Shown: piece by piece, positions 37,825 to 46,675 of the stretch
Position numbering within the stretch: position 1 is the stretch's first letter
How the letters are laid out: each line of letters starts with the position of its first letter
Origin: CAWGMT01 sp963823675
GTDB taxonomy: Bacteria; Planctomycetota; Planctomycetia; Isosphaerales; Isosphaeraceae
DNA length: 64,000 bases
Direction: 5' to 3'
Assembly (NCBI GenBank): GCA_963823675.1
Contig: CAWGMT010000007.1
Coordinates: 1-64,000 of the forward strand
The notes under the pieces: generated by a model
Databases searched by the model: none
What the model saw: the letters and a program-made list of their open reading frames with translations, nothing else
Told to the model about the DNA's origin: nothing
Program-made: the position numbers and the translations under genes

Positions 37825-38490
37825 ATGGGTCGCTTATTCCTCGACGCCAACGTCCTCTTTGCCGCCGCGTGGCGGCCAAAGGCGGCCTTGCAGCGGCTCT
37901 GGGAGCTGGACGACGCAGAACTGCTGTCGTCGAGTTACGCCTCCCTTGAGGCTCGGTGGAATCTCGATACTCCGGCGCAGCGCGGCCGGCTGACCCGGTT
38001 GCTGCGTCAGGTGCGCCTCGTCGAGCCCGAGCACTTTACGTTGCCCCGGGGTGTTCGTCTCCCGGAGAAGGATCTGCCGATCTTCCTCGCGGCGATCGAC
38101 GGAGGAGCAACTCACCTTCTGACCGGCGATTGGGAGCATTTCGGACTCTACGTTCGCCAGCGAATCGGCGGCGTGCTCATCCTGCCGCCCGCTGAATACC
38201 CGCCGCTGATACCGAAAAAGCAGGTATCATGGCAAAACGAGATTGAACCAGAACGCGGCAGCCCGTCGGACGCGAGAAACTGCGCCGCCAGATGCGAGCG
38301 CCCGGTGAGCCTGCTCCAGTCCGTCACCCTGAACATGGCGATCCGCCCACTCGAAGCGGGAACCGACTCATGGTCGCTGGGCGTCCATCACGGGACGGCC
38401 AATCGAAAGCACTTCGACGCCGTCGTCTCGTCGAATGCGATCAAGGCGTCGTACTCGTCCGGAAGGACGGAGGGATACGACGCATTGTGA
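37825..38490 (+). CDS. PIN-domain toxin with run-on C-terminus
   Basis: Begins four bases after the antitoxin. The PIN core is complete: LFLDANVLFAAAW with Asp7, RLPEKDLPIFLAAIDGG with the second acidic cluster, and LLTGDWEHFGLYV with the last Asp. PIN toxins are Mg-dependent ribonucleases. The fold should end near residue 130 (VLILPPAEYPPLI), but the frame continues through about 90 residues with no PIN similarity. That tail lies over a direct-repeat copy that resembles the start of the APC permease gene. I infer that the original stop was lost by an insertion or rearrangement there, so the product may carry a nonsense tail. Confidence 0.7.
   Translation: MGRLFLDANVLFAAAWRPKAALQRLWELDDAELLSSSYASLEARWNLDTPAQRGRLTRLLRQVRLVEPEHFTLPRGVRLPEKDLPIFLAAIDGGATHLLTGDWEHFGLYVRQRIGGVLILPPAEYPPLIPKKQVSWQNEIEPERGSPSDARNCAARCERPVSLLQSVTLNMAIRPLEAGTDSWSLGVHHGTANRKHFDAVVSSNAIKASYSSGRTEGYDAL
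38230..38345 (+). repeat. imperfect direct repeat, left copy
   Basis: Positions 38270-38345 match 40533-40608 at about four of five bases: GACGCGAGAAACTGCGCCGCC, then GAGCGCC and GCCTGCTCCAG, then AACATG. The match runs more weakly upstream to about 38230/40485. The right copy is the leader and first codons of the APC permease gene; this copy lies under the extended PIN frame. The erythromycin esterase lies between them. Confidence 0.65.
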
Positions 38491-40283
38491 GCGATCGCGC
38501 CGATGCTGCGGTGATCGAGCGGTCGGGTCAACCAGGCCGAGGAGGGATTGTCCTTCGAGGCTCGACGCAGATCGATGATCATCCGCGGCAGGCCTGAGAC
38601 GTGGGCATAGTACTCGACGCTGCCCGGTTGAGAAGAAGGCATCTTGTGGGTGCCCACGCCAGTGCCTTGGCCAACTGCGGTGTACCGACCCCGATGAGCG
38701 GCGAACCCCAGGACCACATAGTCCTTGCCATGCCTCTTCGCGAGATGCGACCCCATGCTCGTGGATCCCATTCCGGTCTTGGACACGTGGCCGTTGTGCG
38801 CCCACAGGACGATCTTGGAGCCGGGCGGGGCTTGCGTGAGGATCCACTCGACGTTTTCGGCCATGCAGCGGTCGCGATGATTGGAGCCTCCTGAAAACGA
38901 ATCGACCATCATCGCGGCCGCCTGCGCGGCGACGCGGGCGTTCTGGATCGCCCAATCGACCTCCGCGGCGGGCTTCTTCTCGAGGTATTGCGCTCGGGCC
39001 TCCTCCATGTGTTTGAGCACGGCGGCAACGCGTTCCTTCGTCGCGAGATTCGCCGTGTCGATCCCGGCCTGGGCTGCGGCGGGCTTCATGCTCGCCGCGC
39101 GGGCCTGGCGGATCGCCTTGTCAAGGCCGTCGTAGGCAAGGGCCGGGGCCTTGGCGAAGGCGGGGTCGACCTCGGCGACGAACTTGCGCGCGTTCTCCGC
39201 CGCCACAGCCGCCGTCTGCATGTCGAACCCGAGGAACTGGATCTTGCGCTTCCCCGACTCGTTAAACTTCCTCATCCAGAGGATCATGTCGAGCACTTCC
39301 TGCGTGTCCCACGTCCAGAAATACATGCCCCGGAGCAGACCCTTCGGGTCGCCCTTGCCGTTCAACACGTAGTCGTTCACGCGGTACGCCTCGGGCATGT
39401 TGGCCTCGATGGCGAAGAGCGTGAAGCCCATCTCCGATGCGAGGAACTCAACCAAGCGGTGCTTCATCCGGAAGAACTCGGCCGTGCCGTGCGTGGCCTC
39501 TCCCAGGCCGACGATGTGGGCATCACCGATGATTCCCTTCAGTGGTCGTAAGTCGTCAAAGCCGCTTTCGGCACGGTCGGTCTTGAAGGTGAACGCGTTG
39601 TTGCGGAGCCAGTCCAACTCGGCCGGCTTGGGCTCGCGCTCGGCAGCCAGCTCGGCGAGCGACTTGCCCCGGTAGGGCTTGCCGTCGATCTCAAGGGCGA
39701 AGTCGTCCCACCACGCCGTTCCCCCGCCCGTCAGCAGGGCGCCGAAGACGATGGCCGTGGCCGAGACCGGGACATCGTGCCCTACGCTATAGAGCCTCCA
39801 GTCGGTGGTGCCCCGCACGCCGCGGTCGTCGATGGTGACCTTTCCCTTCGCGTCGATGCGTTCCGTCATGTTGTCGTGGGCGAGCATTGCCCCGGACCCA
39901 TCAATCCGGCACCAGAGCCCGGCGTACCCGTCGGCGGCCACGTCCTTGGTCTTGATCCAGCCGCTGATCTTGATGTGCTTGCCCGCGGCCGCGTCGGGGG
40001 GGATTTGCAGGAACGCGTTCCCGAAGCCGCCGCGGCCGGTCGCCTTCATCTTGAGCGATCGCTTGCCCGACTTCGCCTCTGCCTCGTCGAGGCGGACTTC
40101 ATAGCCCGCCGCACCCGTCGCGAAGCCGTCGCCGCTGACGGTCCAAGCCGTCGGTTTTGAAGGATTCTCGCCAGCCTGCTCGAACCCGAGGTTCAGTTCC
40201 TCGGGGGTCTGGGCGCGAACGCCGTGCAGTCCCAACAAACACGCAGAAACGAAGAAAATGCGTGCGATTCTCAGGCGCAACAT
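38388..40283 (-). CDS. erythromycin esterase-family protein, secreted, with N-terminal beta domain
   Basis: Intact, 631 residues. A signal peptide (MLRLRIARIFFVSACLLGLH, cut near VRA-QTP) precedes a beta-sandwich domain (about 30-200: NLGFEQAGENPSKPTAW and WWDDFALEIDGKPY) like those of carbohydrate-binding modules. The catalytic domain starts near residue 235: VGLGEATHGTAEFFRMKHRL with Glu262 and His265, then FIEANMPEAYRVNDYVL-like FAIEANMPEAYRVNDYVLNG, RDRCMAENVEWIL and WAHNGHVSKTGMG. This is the His/Glu layout of EreA/EreB-type hydrolases, which open macrolide lactones, although most environmental members have unknown substrates. Secretion suggests action outside the cytoplasm. It lies in the opposite direction between two direct repeats and may have arrived by transfer. 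Confidence 0.85.
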   Translation of the reverse strand: MLRLRIARIFFVSACLLGLHGVRAQTPEELNLGFEQAGENPSKPTAWTVSGDGFATGAAGYEVRLDEAEAKSGKRSLKMKATGRGGFGNAFLQIPPDAAAGKHIKISGWIKTKDVAADGYAGLWCRIDGSGAMLAHDNMTERIDAKGKVTIDDRGVRGTTDWRLYSVGHDVPVSATAIVFGALLTGGGTAWWDDFALEIDGKPYRGKSLAELAAEREPKPAELDWLRNNAFTFKTDRAESGFDDLRPLKGIIGDAHIVGLGEATHGTAEFFRMKHRLVEFLASEMGFTLFAIEANMPEAYRVNDYVLNGKGDPKGLLRGMYFWTWDTQEVLDMILWMRKFNESGKRKIQFLGFDMQTAAVAAENARKFVAEVDPAFAKAPALAYDGLDKAIRQARAASMKPAAAQAGIDTANLATKERVAAVLKHMEEARAQYLEKKPAAEVDWAIQNARVAAQAAAMMVDSFSGGSNHRDRCMAENVEWILTQAPPGSKIVLWAHNGHVSKTGMGSTSMGSHLAKRHGKDYVVLGFAAHRGRYTAVGQGTGVGTHKMPSSQPGSVEYYAHVSGLPRMIIDLRRASKDNPSSAWLTRPLDHRSIGAIAHNASYPSVLPDEYDALIAFDETTASKCFRLAVP

Positions 40284-40554
40284 CCGTCACCTCGTCACGA
40301 AACTAAGGGGTAACCATCGGCGGACCGCGGTCGAAACGGGGCGTCACGTCATGGATCTCCCGCACCGTCCTGTCACGTTACATCAGTTACGAGAGGCTTT
40401 CCACTCCCCGATGTTTCGGCGCACGATCTTCGCAAACCGGTCCTTCAGCTTCTGTTGTTCGCCATTACGTTCGACTCCCACCACGCAGTATGATGGCACC
40501 GCCAAACTGGAAATAAACCCCGCACCCCGCTGAGACGCGAGGAACTGCGCCGCC
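40284..40554. other. intergenic region holding the right direct-repeat copy
   Basis: No gene is seen. Bases 40485-40612 form the right copy of the imperfect direct repeat that flanks the esterase gene and continue into the start of the permease gene. Confidence 0.6.
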
Positions 40555-41940
40555 ATGCTCGAGCGCCGGTTGGGCCTGCTCCAGGCCGTCAGTCTCAACA
40601 TGTCGATGATGGTCGGGATCGGCCCATTCATCACGATTCCGTTATTCATCGCCAAGATGGGCGGGCCGCAGGCGATGATCGGATGGGTCCTGGGGGCGGC
40701 CGTCGCACTTGCCGACGGCATGGTCTGGAGCGAGCTGGCGGCGGCCTTCCCGGGGTCGGGGGGGACGTACCATTTTTACGACGCCGCTTATGGATCGTCG
40801 CGCGTGGGCCGCCTGCTCAAGTTCCTCTTCGTCTGGCAGTTTCTCTTCAGCGGTCCCCTCGAGATCGCGACGGGCGCGATCGGCCTGGCCAAGTATCTCG
40901 GCTACTTCGTTCCGGCACTCGCCGACCCGGCCTGGAACTGGCGCCGTTTCTTGCCGTTCCTGGACATGAACGTGCTCTGGGAGCAAGTGGCCGCCATCGC
41001 GATCATGGTGCTGGTGACGGTGCTCGCCTACCGGCGAATCGCCGTCGCCGGCCGCCTCATGGTCGTGCTCTGGGTCGGCATGCTCGCCACCGTCGCCTGG
41101 GTCATCGCGACGGGAATGACCCATTTCGACGCGGCGCGGGCGTTCGATTTTCCCGCCGGGGCCTGGACGGTCAACTGGCGAAACTCCGTCGGGCTGGGCA
41201 TGGCGCTGGCAATCGCCATGTACGACTACCTGGGCTACTACCAGGTCTGCTATCTGGGCGACGAGGTTGCCGATCCGTCCCGCACGATCCCCCGCTCGAT
41301 CCTGATCTCGGTCGCGGCCATCGGCTTGGTCTATCTGGCCATGAATATCGGGATCCTGGGCGTGCTTCCCTGGCGGGAAGTCGTCGCATCGAAGCACGTT
41401 GCCAGCGACCTGATGTCACGGGTTCACGGACCGTGGGCGGCGGGCCTCGTGACCGTCATGATTATCTGGACGGCCCTGGCGTCGGTATTCGCCGCGCTTC
41501 TGGGATATAGCCGGGTACCGTATGCATCGGCGCGGGCCGGCCACTTCATCAAGGCGTTCGCCGCGACCCATCCGACCGGCCATTTTCCCCATCGATCGCT
41601 GCTCTTCTTGAGCGGTTTGGCCGCCGTCGCCTGTCTTGCCGACCTCGAGACCGTGATCGCGGCCCTGCTGGCGTCGCGGATCCTGATCCAGTTCGTCGGT
41701 CAGATCGCGACGGTCGTTTATCTCAGGGCTCATCCCAAAGATACGCCCCCGCCCTATCGAATGCCCCTCTATCCCTTGCCCGCGCTCGTCGCCCTGGCCG
41801 GCTGGCTCTTCGTCGTTTCCACGTCTGAACGTCATGTGCTTATCTACGGACTGGGATCACTTCTTCTGGGCTGGACGGTGTTTCTCGTGTGGGATGGTCC
41901 GGCCACTCGCCGGCAATCCCAACCGGAGACCTTCGAGTAG
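40555..41940 (+). CDS. APC-superfamily amino-acid/polyamine permease
   Basis: Intact, 461 residues with about twelve membrane segments. The N-terminus LLQAVSLNMSMMVGIGPFIT carries the glycine-rich first-helix motif of the APC fold, followed by MIGWVLGAAVALADGMVWSE and a PGSGGTYHFYDAAYG segment typical of the family. Later helices include VAAIGLVYLAMNIGILGVLP. Family members move amino acids or polyamines by proton- or amino-acid-coupled exchange across the inner membrane; the substrate cannot be told from sequence. The stop at 41940 is followed by repeats. Its leader and first codons are imperfectly duplicated at 38270. Confidence 0.9.
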   Translation: MLERRLGLLQAVSLNMSMMVGIGPFITIPLFIAKMGGPQAMIGWVLGAAVALADGMVWSELAAAFPGSGGTYHFYDAAYGSSRVGRLLKFLFVWQFLFSGPLEIATGAIGLAKYLGYFVPALADPAWNWRRFLPFLDMNVLWEQVAAIAIMVLVTVLAYRRIAVAGRLMVVLWVGMLATVAWVIATGMTHFDAARAFDFPAGAWTVNWRNSVGLGMALAIAMYDYLGYYQVCYLGDEVADPSRTIPRSILISVAAIGLVYLAMNIGILGVLPWREVVASKHVASDLMSRVHGPWAAGLVTVMIIWTALASVFAALLGYSRVPYASARAGHFIKAFAATHPTGHFPHRSLLFLSGLAAVACLADLETVIAALLASRILIQFVGQIATVVYLRAHPKDTPPPYRMPLYPLPALVALAGWLFVVSTSERHVLIYGLGSLLLGWTVFLVWDGPATRRQSQPETFE

Positions 41941-42040
41941 CAACTTGCAGACCAATCGGCCCACGGGCCCGTTGTAGTCATCACGCTCCGCGTGATGGTC
42001 CGACTTCGGGTAGCAAGCTTGCAGACCAGTGGTTCCACGG
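41941..42040 (+). repeat. short repeats after the permease, including ATCACGCTCCGCGTGAT hairpin
   Basis: TAGCAACTTGCAGACCA at the gene end is repeated as TAGCAAGCTTGCAGACCA at about 42010, each followed by a CACGGG block. Between them TCATCACGCTCCGCGTGATG (about 41979-41997) is a near-perfect palindrome, related to the tandem hairpins at 48731-48846. Confidence 0.75.
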
Positions 42041-42164
42041 GTAGAATTCGAGACAAATCGTTGGCAAACCATCCAGCCGGGACATCGTTGCGATGGCTCG
42101 GTTGTTTCGTCTTGAACCGGGGATGGAATCGTTCCCGGGTTCGCTTTATTGGTAAGAGGTGGCG

Positions 42165-42365
42165 ATGTCGATGGACAAGAGTCTGAAAAAGGGGGCATCG
42201 CTGGCGCGGTCCAGGAATGTCTTGTCGCGGGCTGAGCGGCTCGCCCTTTTGCAAGAAGACGAGCGCTGGAGCCCGGCCGCGGGCATCTATAACCTGCCCA
42301 AGACCAAGTACCGTCGCCTCGCCCCCGGGCAGACCGGGCCCAAGCGTCCCGAGCCGAAGACCTGA
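42165..42365 (+). CDS. small basic protein of the Planctomycetes/Verrucomicrobia/Chlamydiae type
   Basis: The ATG at 42165 gives 66 residues, very basic: MSMDKSLKKGASLARSRNVL, then SRAERLALLQEDERW and NLPKTKYRRLAPGQT. The pattern of KSLKxKGxLARxRNVLSRAER followed by a short helix and a lysine/arginine C-terminus matches a small basic protein family restricted to this superphylum (TIGR04137-like, from memory), function unknown, possibly ribosome- or nucleoid-associated. An ATG at 42159 in the same frame is a weaker start because AAGAGGTGG precedes 42165 at good spacing. It is a useful marker for a planctomycete origin. Confidence 0.8.
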   Translation: MSMDKSLKKGASLARSRNVLSRAERLALLQEDERWSPAAGIYNLPKTKYRRLAPGQTGPKRPEPKT

Positions 42366-42366
42366 A

Positions 42367-42471
42367 GAAGAACTGGAGTGGCGCGGGCGTCCCTGCCCGC
42401 CCGTCGGGCCAGAAGCCCGGCCCACTGGCAGCATCGAGAAGAACTGGAGTGGCGCGGGCGTCCCTGCCCGC
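42367..42471 (+). repeat. 34-base direct repeats with GCGGGCGTCCCTGCCCGC palindrome
   Basis: GAAGAACTGGAGTGGCGCGGG starts copies at 42367 and 42438, 71 bases apart, each ending in the palindrome-like GCGGGCGTCCCTGCCCGC. The inverse form GCGGGCAGGGACGCCCGC appears at about 47617. Located between the small basic protein and the ZIP transporter. Confidence 0.85.
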
Positions 42472-42488
42472 GTTGAAACGGAAGCACC

Positions 42489-43311
42489 ATGGCCGTTACG
42501 CTGGGCACCCTCTGTTTGGGGATCGTGCTCGCGAGTGCTCTGGGCGGCATGGTTCCGCTGGCGACGGTGCTCAACCACACGCGGCTCCAGGTCTATCTGA
42601 GCTTTTCCGCGGGCACGATGCTGGGCGCTGCCTTCTTTCACATGCTGCCCGAGGCCGTTCGTGCCGGCTCGCCGGCAACGATTCCCTGGGCGGCCGTCGG
42701 GCTCTTGGTGCTCTTCTTCCTCGAGCGGTTCTTCTCATTTCATCATCATGAGTCCTCCGATGGCGGGGCCTTGCACTGGGGATCCGCCGCGTTCGGGCTG
42801 GCCGTCCACTCGCTGGTCGGGGGCATCGCGCTGGGAACGCGCGGTTGCCGCCGATTATCAGGTGCGCTCCGGTCTGGGAGCGGCTGGGCTCGGGGTCTTC
42901 CTGGCGACCCTGGTGCACAAGCCGGCCGACGCCCTCACCATCACGTCGCTCATGATGAGGGCCGGCGCGGGACGCCGTGAAGCGCATCTGCTCAATCTGG
43001 GCTTTGCTCTCATGATCCCGCTGGGAGTCGTTCTCTTCGCGGTGGGCCTGGCGGGCGCACGCCCGATCACGGTGGCCGCCTGGACTTCAGCCGCACTGGC
43101 GTTCTCGGCGGGGACGTTTCTGTGCATCGCCCTGTCGGACCTCCTGCCCGAGCTCCAGTTTCACTCTCACGATCGCCTCAAGCTCTCGATCGCACTTCTG
43201 GCCGGCATTGCCCTGATGGCCGCCACGGCCGCCGCTCACCGGCCCGAGCACGAGCGTGCCGTGCCGGTTCAAGCCGCGTTCGCTCTGCCGTTGCAGCCGT
43301 TCGTCCTGTGA
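42489..43311 (+). CDS. ZIP-family metal transporter (one frameshift)
   Basis: From the ATG at 42489 the frame shows membrane helices (TLCLGIVLASALGGMVPLAT and VYLSFSAGTMLGAAFFHMLP) and the His-rich loop FFSFHHHESSDGG, then AVHSLVGGIALGT with the family's HS/G motif in helix 4. A shift near 42840 leads to the second half with LVHKPADALTITSLMMRAGA (in place of the usual HExPE motif), LCIALSDLLPELQFHSHDRL and final helices. The total of about 273 residues fits ZIP transporters, which take zinc, iron or other divalent cations into the cytoplasm. It stands alone beside the ClC channel, converging with it. Confidence 0.82.
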
Positions 43312-43348
43312 GCTTCGTTTTCTTGCAACGTGGTCCGCGTTCCGAGAC

Positions 43349-45277
43349 TCATCCCGTCGGGTCGGGTTCCGGGACGTCGATTCCGAGCGCGGCCGTGCCG
43401 TGAAGTTGACGCAGGTACGCGCTGGAAACGTCGGCGCGCTTCACGACGCCGACGAGCAACCCCTCAGGAGTGCCATCGACGACGGGCAACGCCAGAAGGT
43501 CGTTCTCCACGAACAACTCCATGGCTCGATCCAGGCGGTCGTCGGGTTTGAGGGGTGTCATTACGCTCCGCATCAGGTCCGTAGCCACGATCAAGGGGAG
43601 CAGATCCGGCGACCGCGACGCCAGGACCAATTCCTGCAAGCTCACGACGCCCAGCATGCGGCCCTGGGCATCGACTACCGGCAGGGCGTGGGGATTCTTG
43701 CTGAGCATCTCAACGACTTCCGGAAGCCGATCGCCCGGATGGAGGACAGAGACCTCCTGCCGCGGCGTCATGAACTGGTCGACGCGGAGATGAGCCAGCA
43801 CCTCCCGGACATAGTCGCCTTGGTGAGCGGGGGACCGTGACCGGCTCTCGACCTGCGAGCGGTAGATCGACTGTTCATCGGAAAGGAGGAAGGCCAGGGC
43901 GCAAACCCAGAGCGTCGGTAAGAGCAGGTTGTAGTTGCCCGTCATCTCGCTGACGATCACCAGCGTCGAAAACGGCGTCTTGGCCGCCGCGGCGAAGAAC
44001 CCAGCCATTCCGACGATGACGAACGTGGCCGGATGGGGCACCAGCGCGGGCCAGAACCGGTGGAGCAGGATCCCGAGCATCCCGCCACCAGAGCCGCCGA
44101 TGACCATCGATGGGCCGAACACGCCGCCCGATCCACCGCTACCGATCGTCAAGCTGGTGGTCAGGATCTTGCCCAGGGCCACACTCAGCAGGATCAGGGC
44201 GAGGAAGAGACTGTTCTCTTCCGCCGAGGGAATGGTCATGGCGTCCTGAAGGATGCCATATCCGAACGAAAGTACCGCCAGCACCCGCTGCTCGCCCCCG
44301 AGGGCGTAATAAAGGGCCAGGCCGATTGCCCCGCTCAGGAATGCTCCGATCGCGGGCTTGAAGTGGGGCAGCAATGGCAACTGGTGAAACACGTGCGTGA
44401 ACCCATAAAAGGTCCGGGTGTAGACCATCGCCAGGACGACCATGAAGAGAGCGAGGAGCAGGTAAGGCCCCAACTGCCAGGGGTTGGAAAAAGTGAGGAC
44501 GTTGAGCGTCTCGGGCGGGATCGAAAAGAGCGGGTTCCAGCCGAAGGCCACGCTGAAGGTGCAATAGGCCGTGATGCTGGCCAGGGCAGCGGGGATGATC
44601 ACGTCGGACTCGAAGTCCGGGGAGCGATAGAGCACCTCGGCTGCGAACAGCGCGCCAGCCAAGGGTGCCCGAAAGATCGCGGCGACCCCTGCTCCCATGC
44701 CTCCAGCCATGAGGATGCGTCGCTCCGCCGGGCGCAAGCCCAGCACACCGCCCAGGAATGACCCGAACCCCGCGCCGATCTGGGCGATCGGCCCCTCCCG
44801 GCCGCCGGATCCGCCGGACCCGATGGTCAGGGCACTGGCTACAATCTTGACCAGGGGCACGCGTGGGCGGATCCGGCCCTGGTGGTAGTGGTAGGCCGCG
44901 ATGGCCGCGTCGGTTCCGTGTCCTTCCGCCTCGGGAGCCAGGGTGAAGACGAGAAGCCCGCTCAGAATCCCGCCTGCGGCGGGTACCAAGAGGAGCAGCC
45001 ATGGCTGAAACGGCCGCGCTGTTTCCGACCAGAAGGACGGCTCCCCACCCGGCTGATGGGGATGGTAGCCCACAACGAAATCGAGGGCGTAGTGCGCCAC
45101 GACCTGGCAGGCCGCGTAGAAGACAATAGCCCCCAGACCCGCGATGACGCCCACGGCCAGCGACAGCCCGAGCAGGCGGGCTTCGGAACGGAGCCGCCTG
45201 CGGCCCAACTCCCAGAACTCGGGAAACCAGCGCAGCGGATGGGTTGGCGCCGGATGAGATGACGAATTGTCTTCCAT
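43349..45277 (-). CDS. ClC-family chloride channel/transporter with CBS domains
   Basis: Intact, 642 residues. The membrane part carries the ClC ion-selectivity motifs: LTIGSGGSGGREGPIAQIGA with the gating Glu of GREGP, TIGSGGSGGVFGPSMVIGGS and a C-terminal cytosolic tail with two CBS domains (DQFMTPRQEVSVLHPGDRLP, then MRSVMTPLKPDDRLDRAMEL, about residues 500-635). ClC proteins move chloride either as channels or as proton antiporters; presence of the gating Glu suggests antiport is possible. CBS pairs usually bind adenine nucleotides and regulate gating. The gene is transcribed towards the ZIP gene and shares no operon with the Uma2-like gene, which lies just upstream on the same strand with a short spacer. 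Confidence 0.92.
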   Translation of the reverse strand: MEDNSSSHPAPTHPLRWFPEFWELGRRRLRSEARLLGLSLAVGVIAGLGAIVFYAACQVVAHYALDFVVGYHPHQPGGEPSFWSETARPFQPWLLLLVPAAGGILSGLLVFTLAPEAEGHGTDAAIAAYHYHQGRIRPRVPLVKIVASALTIGSGGSGGREGPIAQIGAGFGSFLGGVLGLRPAERRILMAGGMGAGVAAIFRAPLAGALFAAEVLYRSPDFESDVIIPAALASITAYCTFSVAFGWNPLFSIPPETLNVLTFSNPWQLGPYLLLALFMVVLAMVYTRTFYGFTHVFHQLPLLPHFKPAIGAFLSGAIGLALYYALGGEQRVLAVLSFGYGILQDAMTIPSAEENSLFLALILLSVALGKILTTSLTIGSGGSGGVFGPSMVIGGSGGGMLGILLHRFWPALVPHPATFVIVGMAGFFAAAAKTPFSTLVIVSEMTGNYNLLLPTLWVCALAFLLSDEQSIYRSQVESRSRSPAHQGDYVREVLAHLRVDQFMTPRQEVSVLHPGDRLPEVVEMLSKNPHALPVVDAQGRMLGVVSLQELVLASRSPDLLPLIVATDLMRSVMTPLKPDDRLDRAMELFVENDLLALPVVDGTPEGLLVGVVKRADVSSAYLRQLHGTAALGIDVPEPDPTG

Positions 45278-45298
45278 TCGGGAATCATCTCCGGCGAA

Positions 45299-45961
45299 TC
45301 AGCCGTGCCGAGGCCGCCGCCCGCGGTCGAGCAAGTCTGAGAGGCGAAGGGCGAAGCCCGGCAAGACCGCACCGCCGTCCAGCGCCTGGTGGGCACGGAC
45401 GAGAACCGACTGCTCGATCGTCGAAAAGACACGCGCAGTGCGTTTCCTGGGATCGATCAGCCACACCAGTACGACGCCGGCGTCGAAATACTCACGCACC
45501 ATGCGGGCCATCTCCGCCTTGGTGTTCCCCTCGCTGAGCACTTCGACGGCCAGGTCGGGCGCCAGGTCAGGGATCGGCTCACGGGGGCTTTCACGGCCGG
45601 GGAGCCTGTCCCAGGAGATGAACGACAGATCGGGAATCCGCACCAGGCCCGGAGCGATCCGCATCATGCCGTCGGCCCCGACGCAAATCCCCAGGTCGTT
45701 CTGGTCGAGATAAGACTTGACCAGATATGCGAGCTCGATGGCCAGTCGCGACTCCTCGAACCCCATCGCTTTCTCCACCAAGGTGCCGTCAACCAGCTCG
45801 CAAAGACGGTTCTCTCGTGCCTCGGCGGCGATGACATCCTTCTCCGTCGCGGTGCCCGGCGCGGGGTGAAACCAGATCCGCTCCAGCGGGATCCCACCCA
45901 GCCGCTGCCGCAGGTCGGCCAGGGTCTTGATGTCGGGAGGAGCGATCGTGGCCTGAGACAT
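45299..45961 (-). CDS. Uma2-family (DUF820) endonuclease-fold protein
   Basis: The start at the ATG at 45961 gives 220 residues. The usual order of the PD-(D/E)XK-type Uma2 fold is visible: RLCELVDGTLVEKAMGFEES, RIPDLSFISWDRLPGRESPR with the conserved PD, then DLAPDLAVEVLSEGNTKAEM with the E-x-L motif, and VREYFDAGVVLVWLIDPRKR with the D-x-x-x-K-like end. These proteins are numerous in planctomycetes and cyanobacteria; nuclease activity is predicted by fold, and the biological role is unknown. A longer frame from 46057 lacks a good start. It stands upstream of the ClC gene, possibly in the same transcript. Confidence 0.85.
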   Translation of the reverse strand: MSQATIAPPDIKTLADLRQRLGGIPLERIWFHPAPGTATEKDVIAAEARENRLCELVDGTLVEKAMGFEESRLAIELAYLVKSYLDQNDLGICVGADGMMRIAPGLVRIPDLSFISWDRLPGRESPREPIPDLAPDLAVEVLSEGNTKAEMARMVREYFDAGVVLVWLIDPRKRTARVFSTIEQSVLVRAHQALDGGAVLPGFALRLSDLLDRGRRPRHG

Positions 45962-46269
45962 AACGGCTTCCCCGCGGTTGCGGATACCTCGATGCACCGA
46001 GCCACCATTCTGACGCCTCGCGGTTTCCTCGGCAAGGGAGGGCGGCGCGAAGGCCAAAGCCCGTCTCGCCGCGCCAATGGCTCCGCCGGCATCGCGAGGT
46101 CCAGGATCAGGAGCCGGAAGTCATCGCGGGAGATGAGAATGGTCCGAGGGTCTGCTCGCCGGTATGGATCGGAGCGGCCGATGGTCTTCGCCACGCCCCA
46201 GTCAACGAAGCAGATTGTATGCTGTAGCCCCAGATCCACGATTCGGGAACGAAGCGATTGCGCAGGTTG
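45962..46269 (-). other. intergenic or degenerate stretch
   Basis: No complete gene is recognised. On the minus strand about 46090-46250 reads VDLGLQHTICFVDWGVAKTI and then DPRTILISRDDFRLLILDLA with good third-position G/C, so it may be a remnant of an unrecognised gene. It has no start and no known relatives. Confidence 0.35.
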
Positions 46270-46383
46270 TCAACCCTGGCGCAGCAGGGCATGAAAGCCG
46301 GCCTGCTCGAAGTGTTTATCGCCGGTGAGGGCCTCGGTCAGGCCACGTTCGGTCAAAAACGTGTCGGCGAACCGGACAATCAT
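46270..46383 (-). pseudogene. vapC-type PIN toxin with internal deletion
   Basis: A frame of 37 residues begins at 46383 by ATGA overlap with the antitoxin stop. It reads MIVRFADTF, the first strand with the catalytic Asp of a PIN toxin, and then passes directly into TERGLTEALTGDKHFEQAGF and a stop, which is the last helix and strand of such toxins. The normal central portion of about 100 residues is missing. The reading frame survives the deletion. It cannot be an active ribonuclease. Confidence 0.75.
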
Positions 46384-46607
46384 CGCTTGGGCGTACCGTG
46401 GATGTAGTAGTCGTGCTGCTCGGCCAGGTCGGCCGGCAGGCCCTTCGCCTTACCGGCGACCGAGACCAGGCGGCGGGAGAGGTCCCGAACAGCCTCGTCC
46501 ATGTCCACCGTCTCAACCCGCACCTTCGTCCCCTCCGGCAAAGGCGGAGTGCCGTCGTCGAGGACGATCACCCCGTTTTGAACCTGTCCCGTGTACGTCA
46601 CGGCCAT
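46380..46607 (-). CDS. antitoxin partner of the deleted vapC
   Basis: A small protein of 75 residues with the ATG at 46607 and a GGGGGTG-type site upstream. It starts with a DUF104-like beta hairpin, MAVTYTGQVQNGVIVLDDGT, and PPLPEGTKVRVETVD, followed by a helix and a C-terminal part (LPADLAEQHDYYIHGTPKR) that usually contacts the toxin. Its stop overlaps the start of the collapsed toxin gene. It is transcribed on its own, and with no toxin to neutralise it may persist as a repressor or be decaying. Confidence 0.75.
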   Translation of the reverse strand: MAVTYTGQVQNGVIVLDDGTPPLPEGTKVRVETVDMDEAVRDLSRRLVSVAGKAKGLPADLAEQHDYYIHGTPKR

Positions 46608-46675
46608 GTGGCACCCCCTCAACTTGCGGCTCACCGCCGATTATACGCTGCCGGCCGCGTGGCGCACATGGCGAT

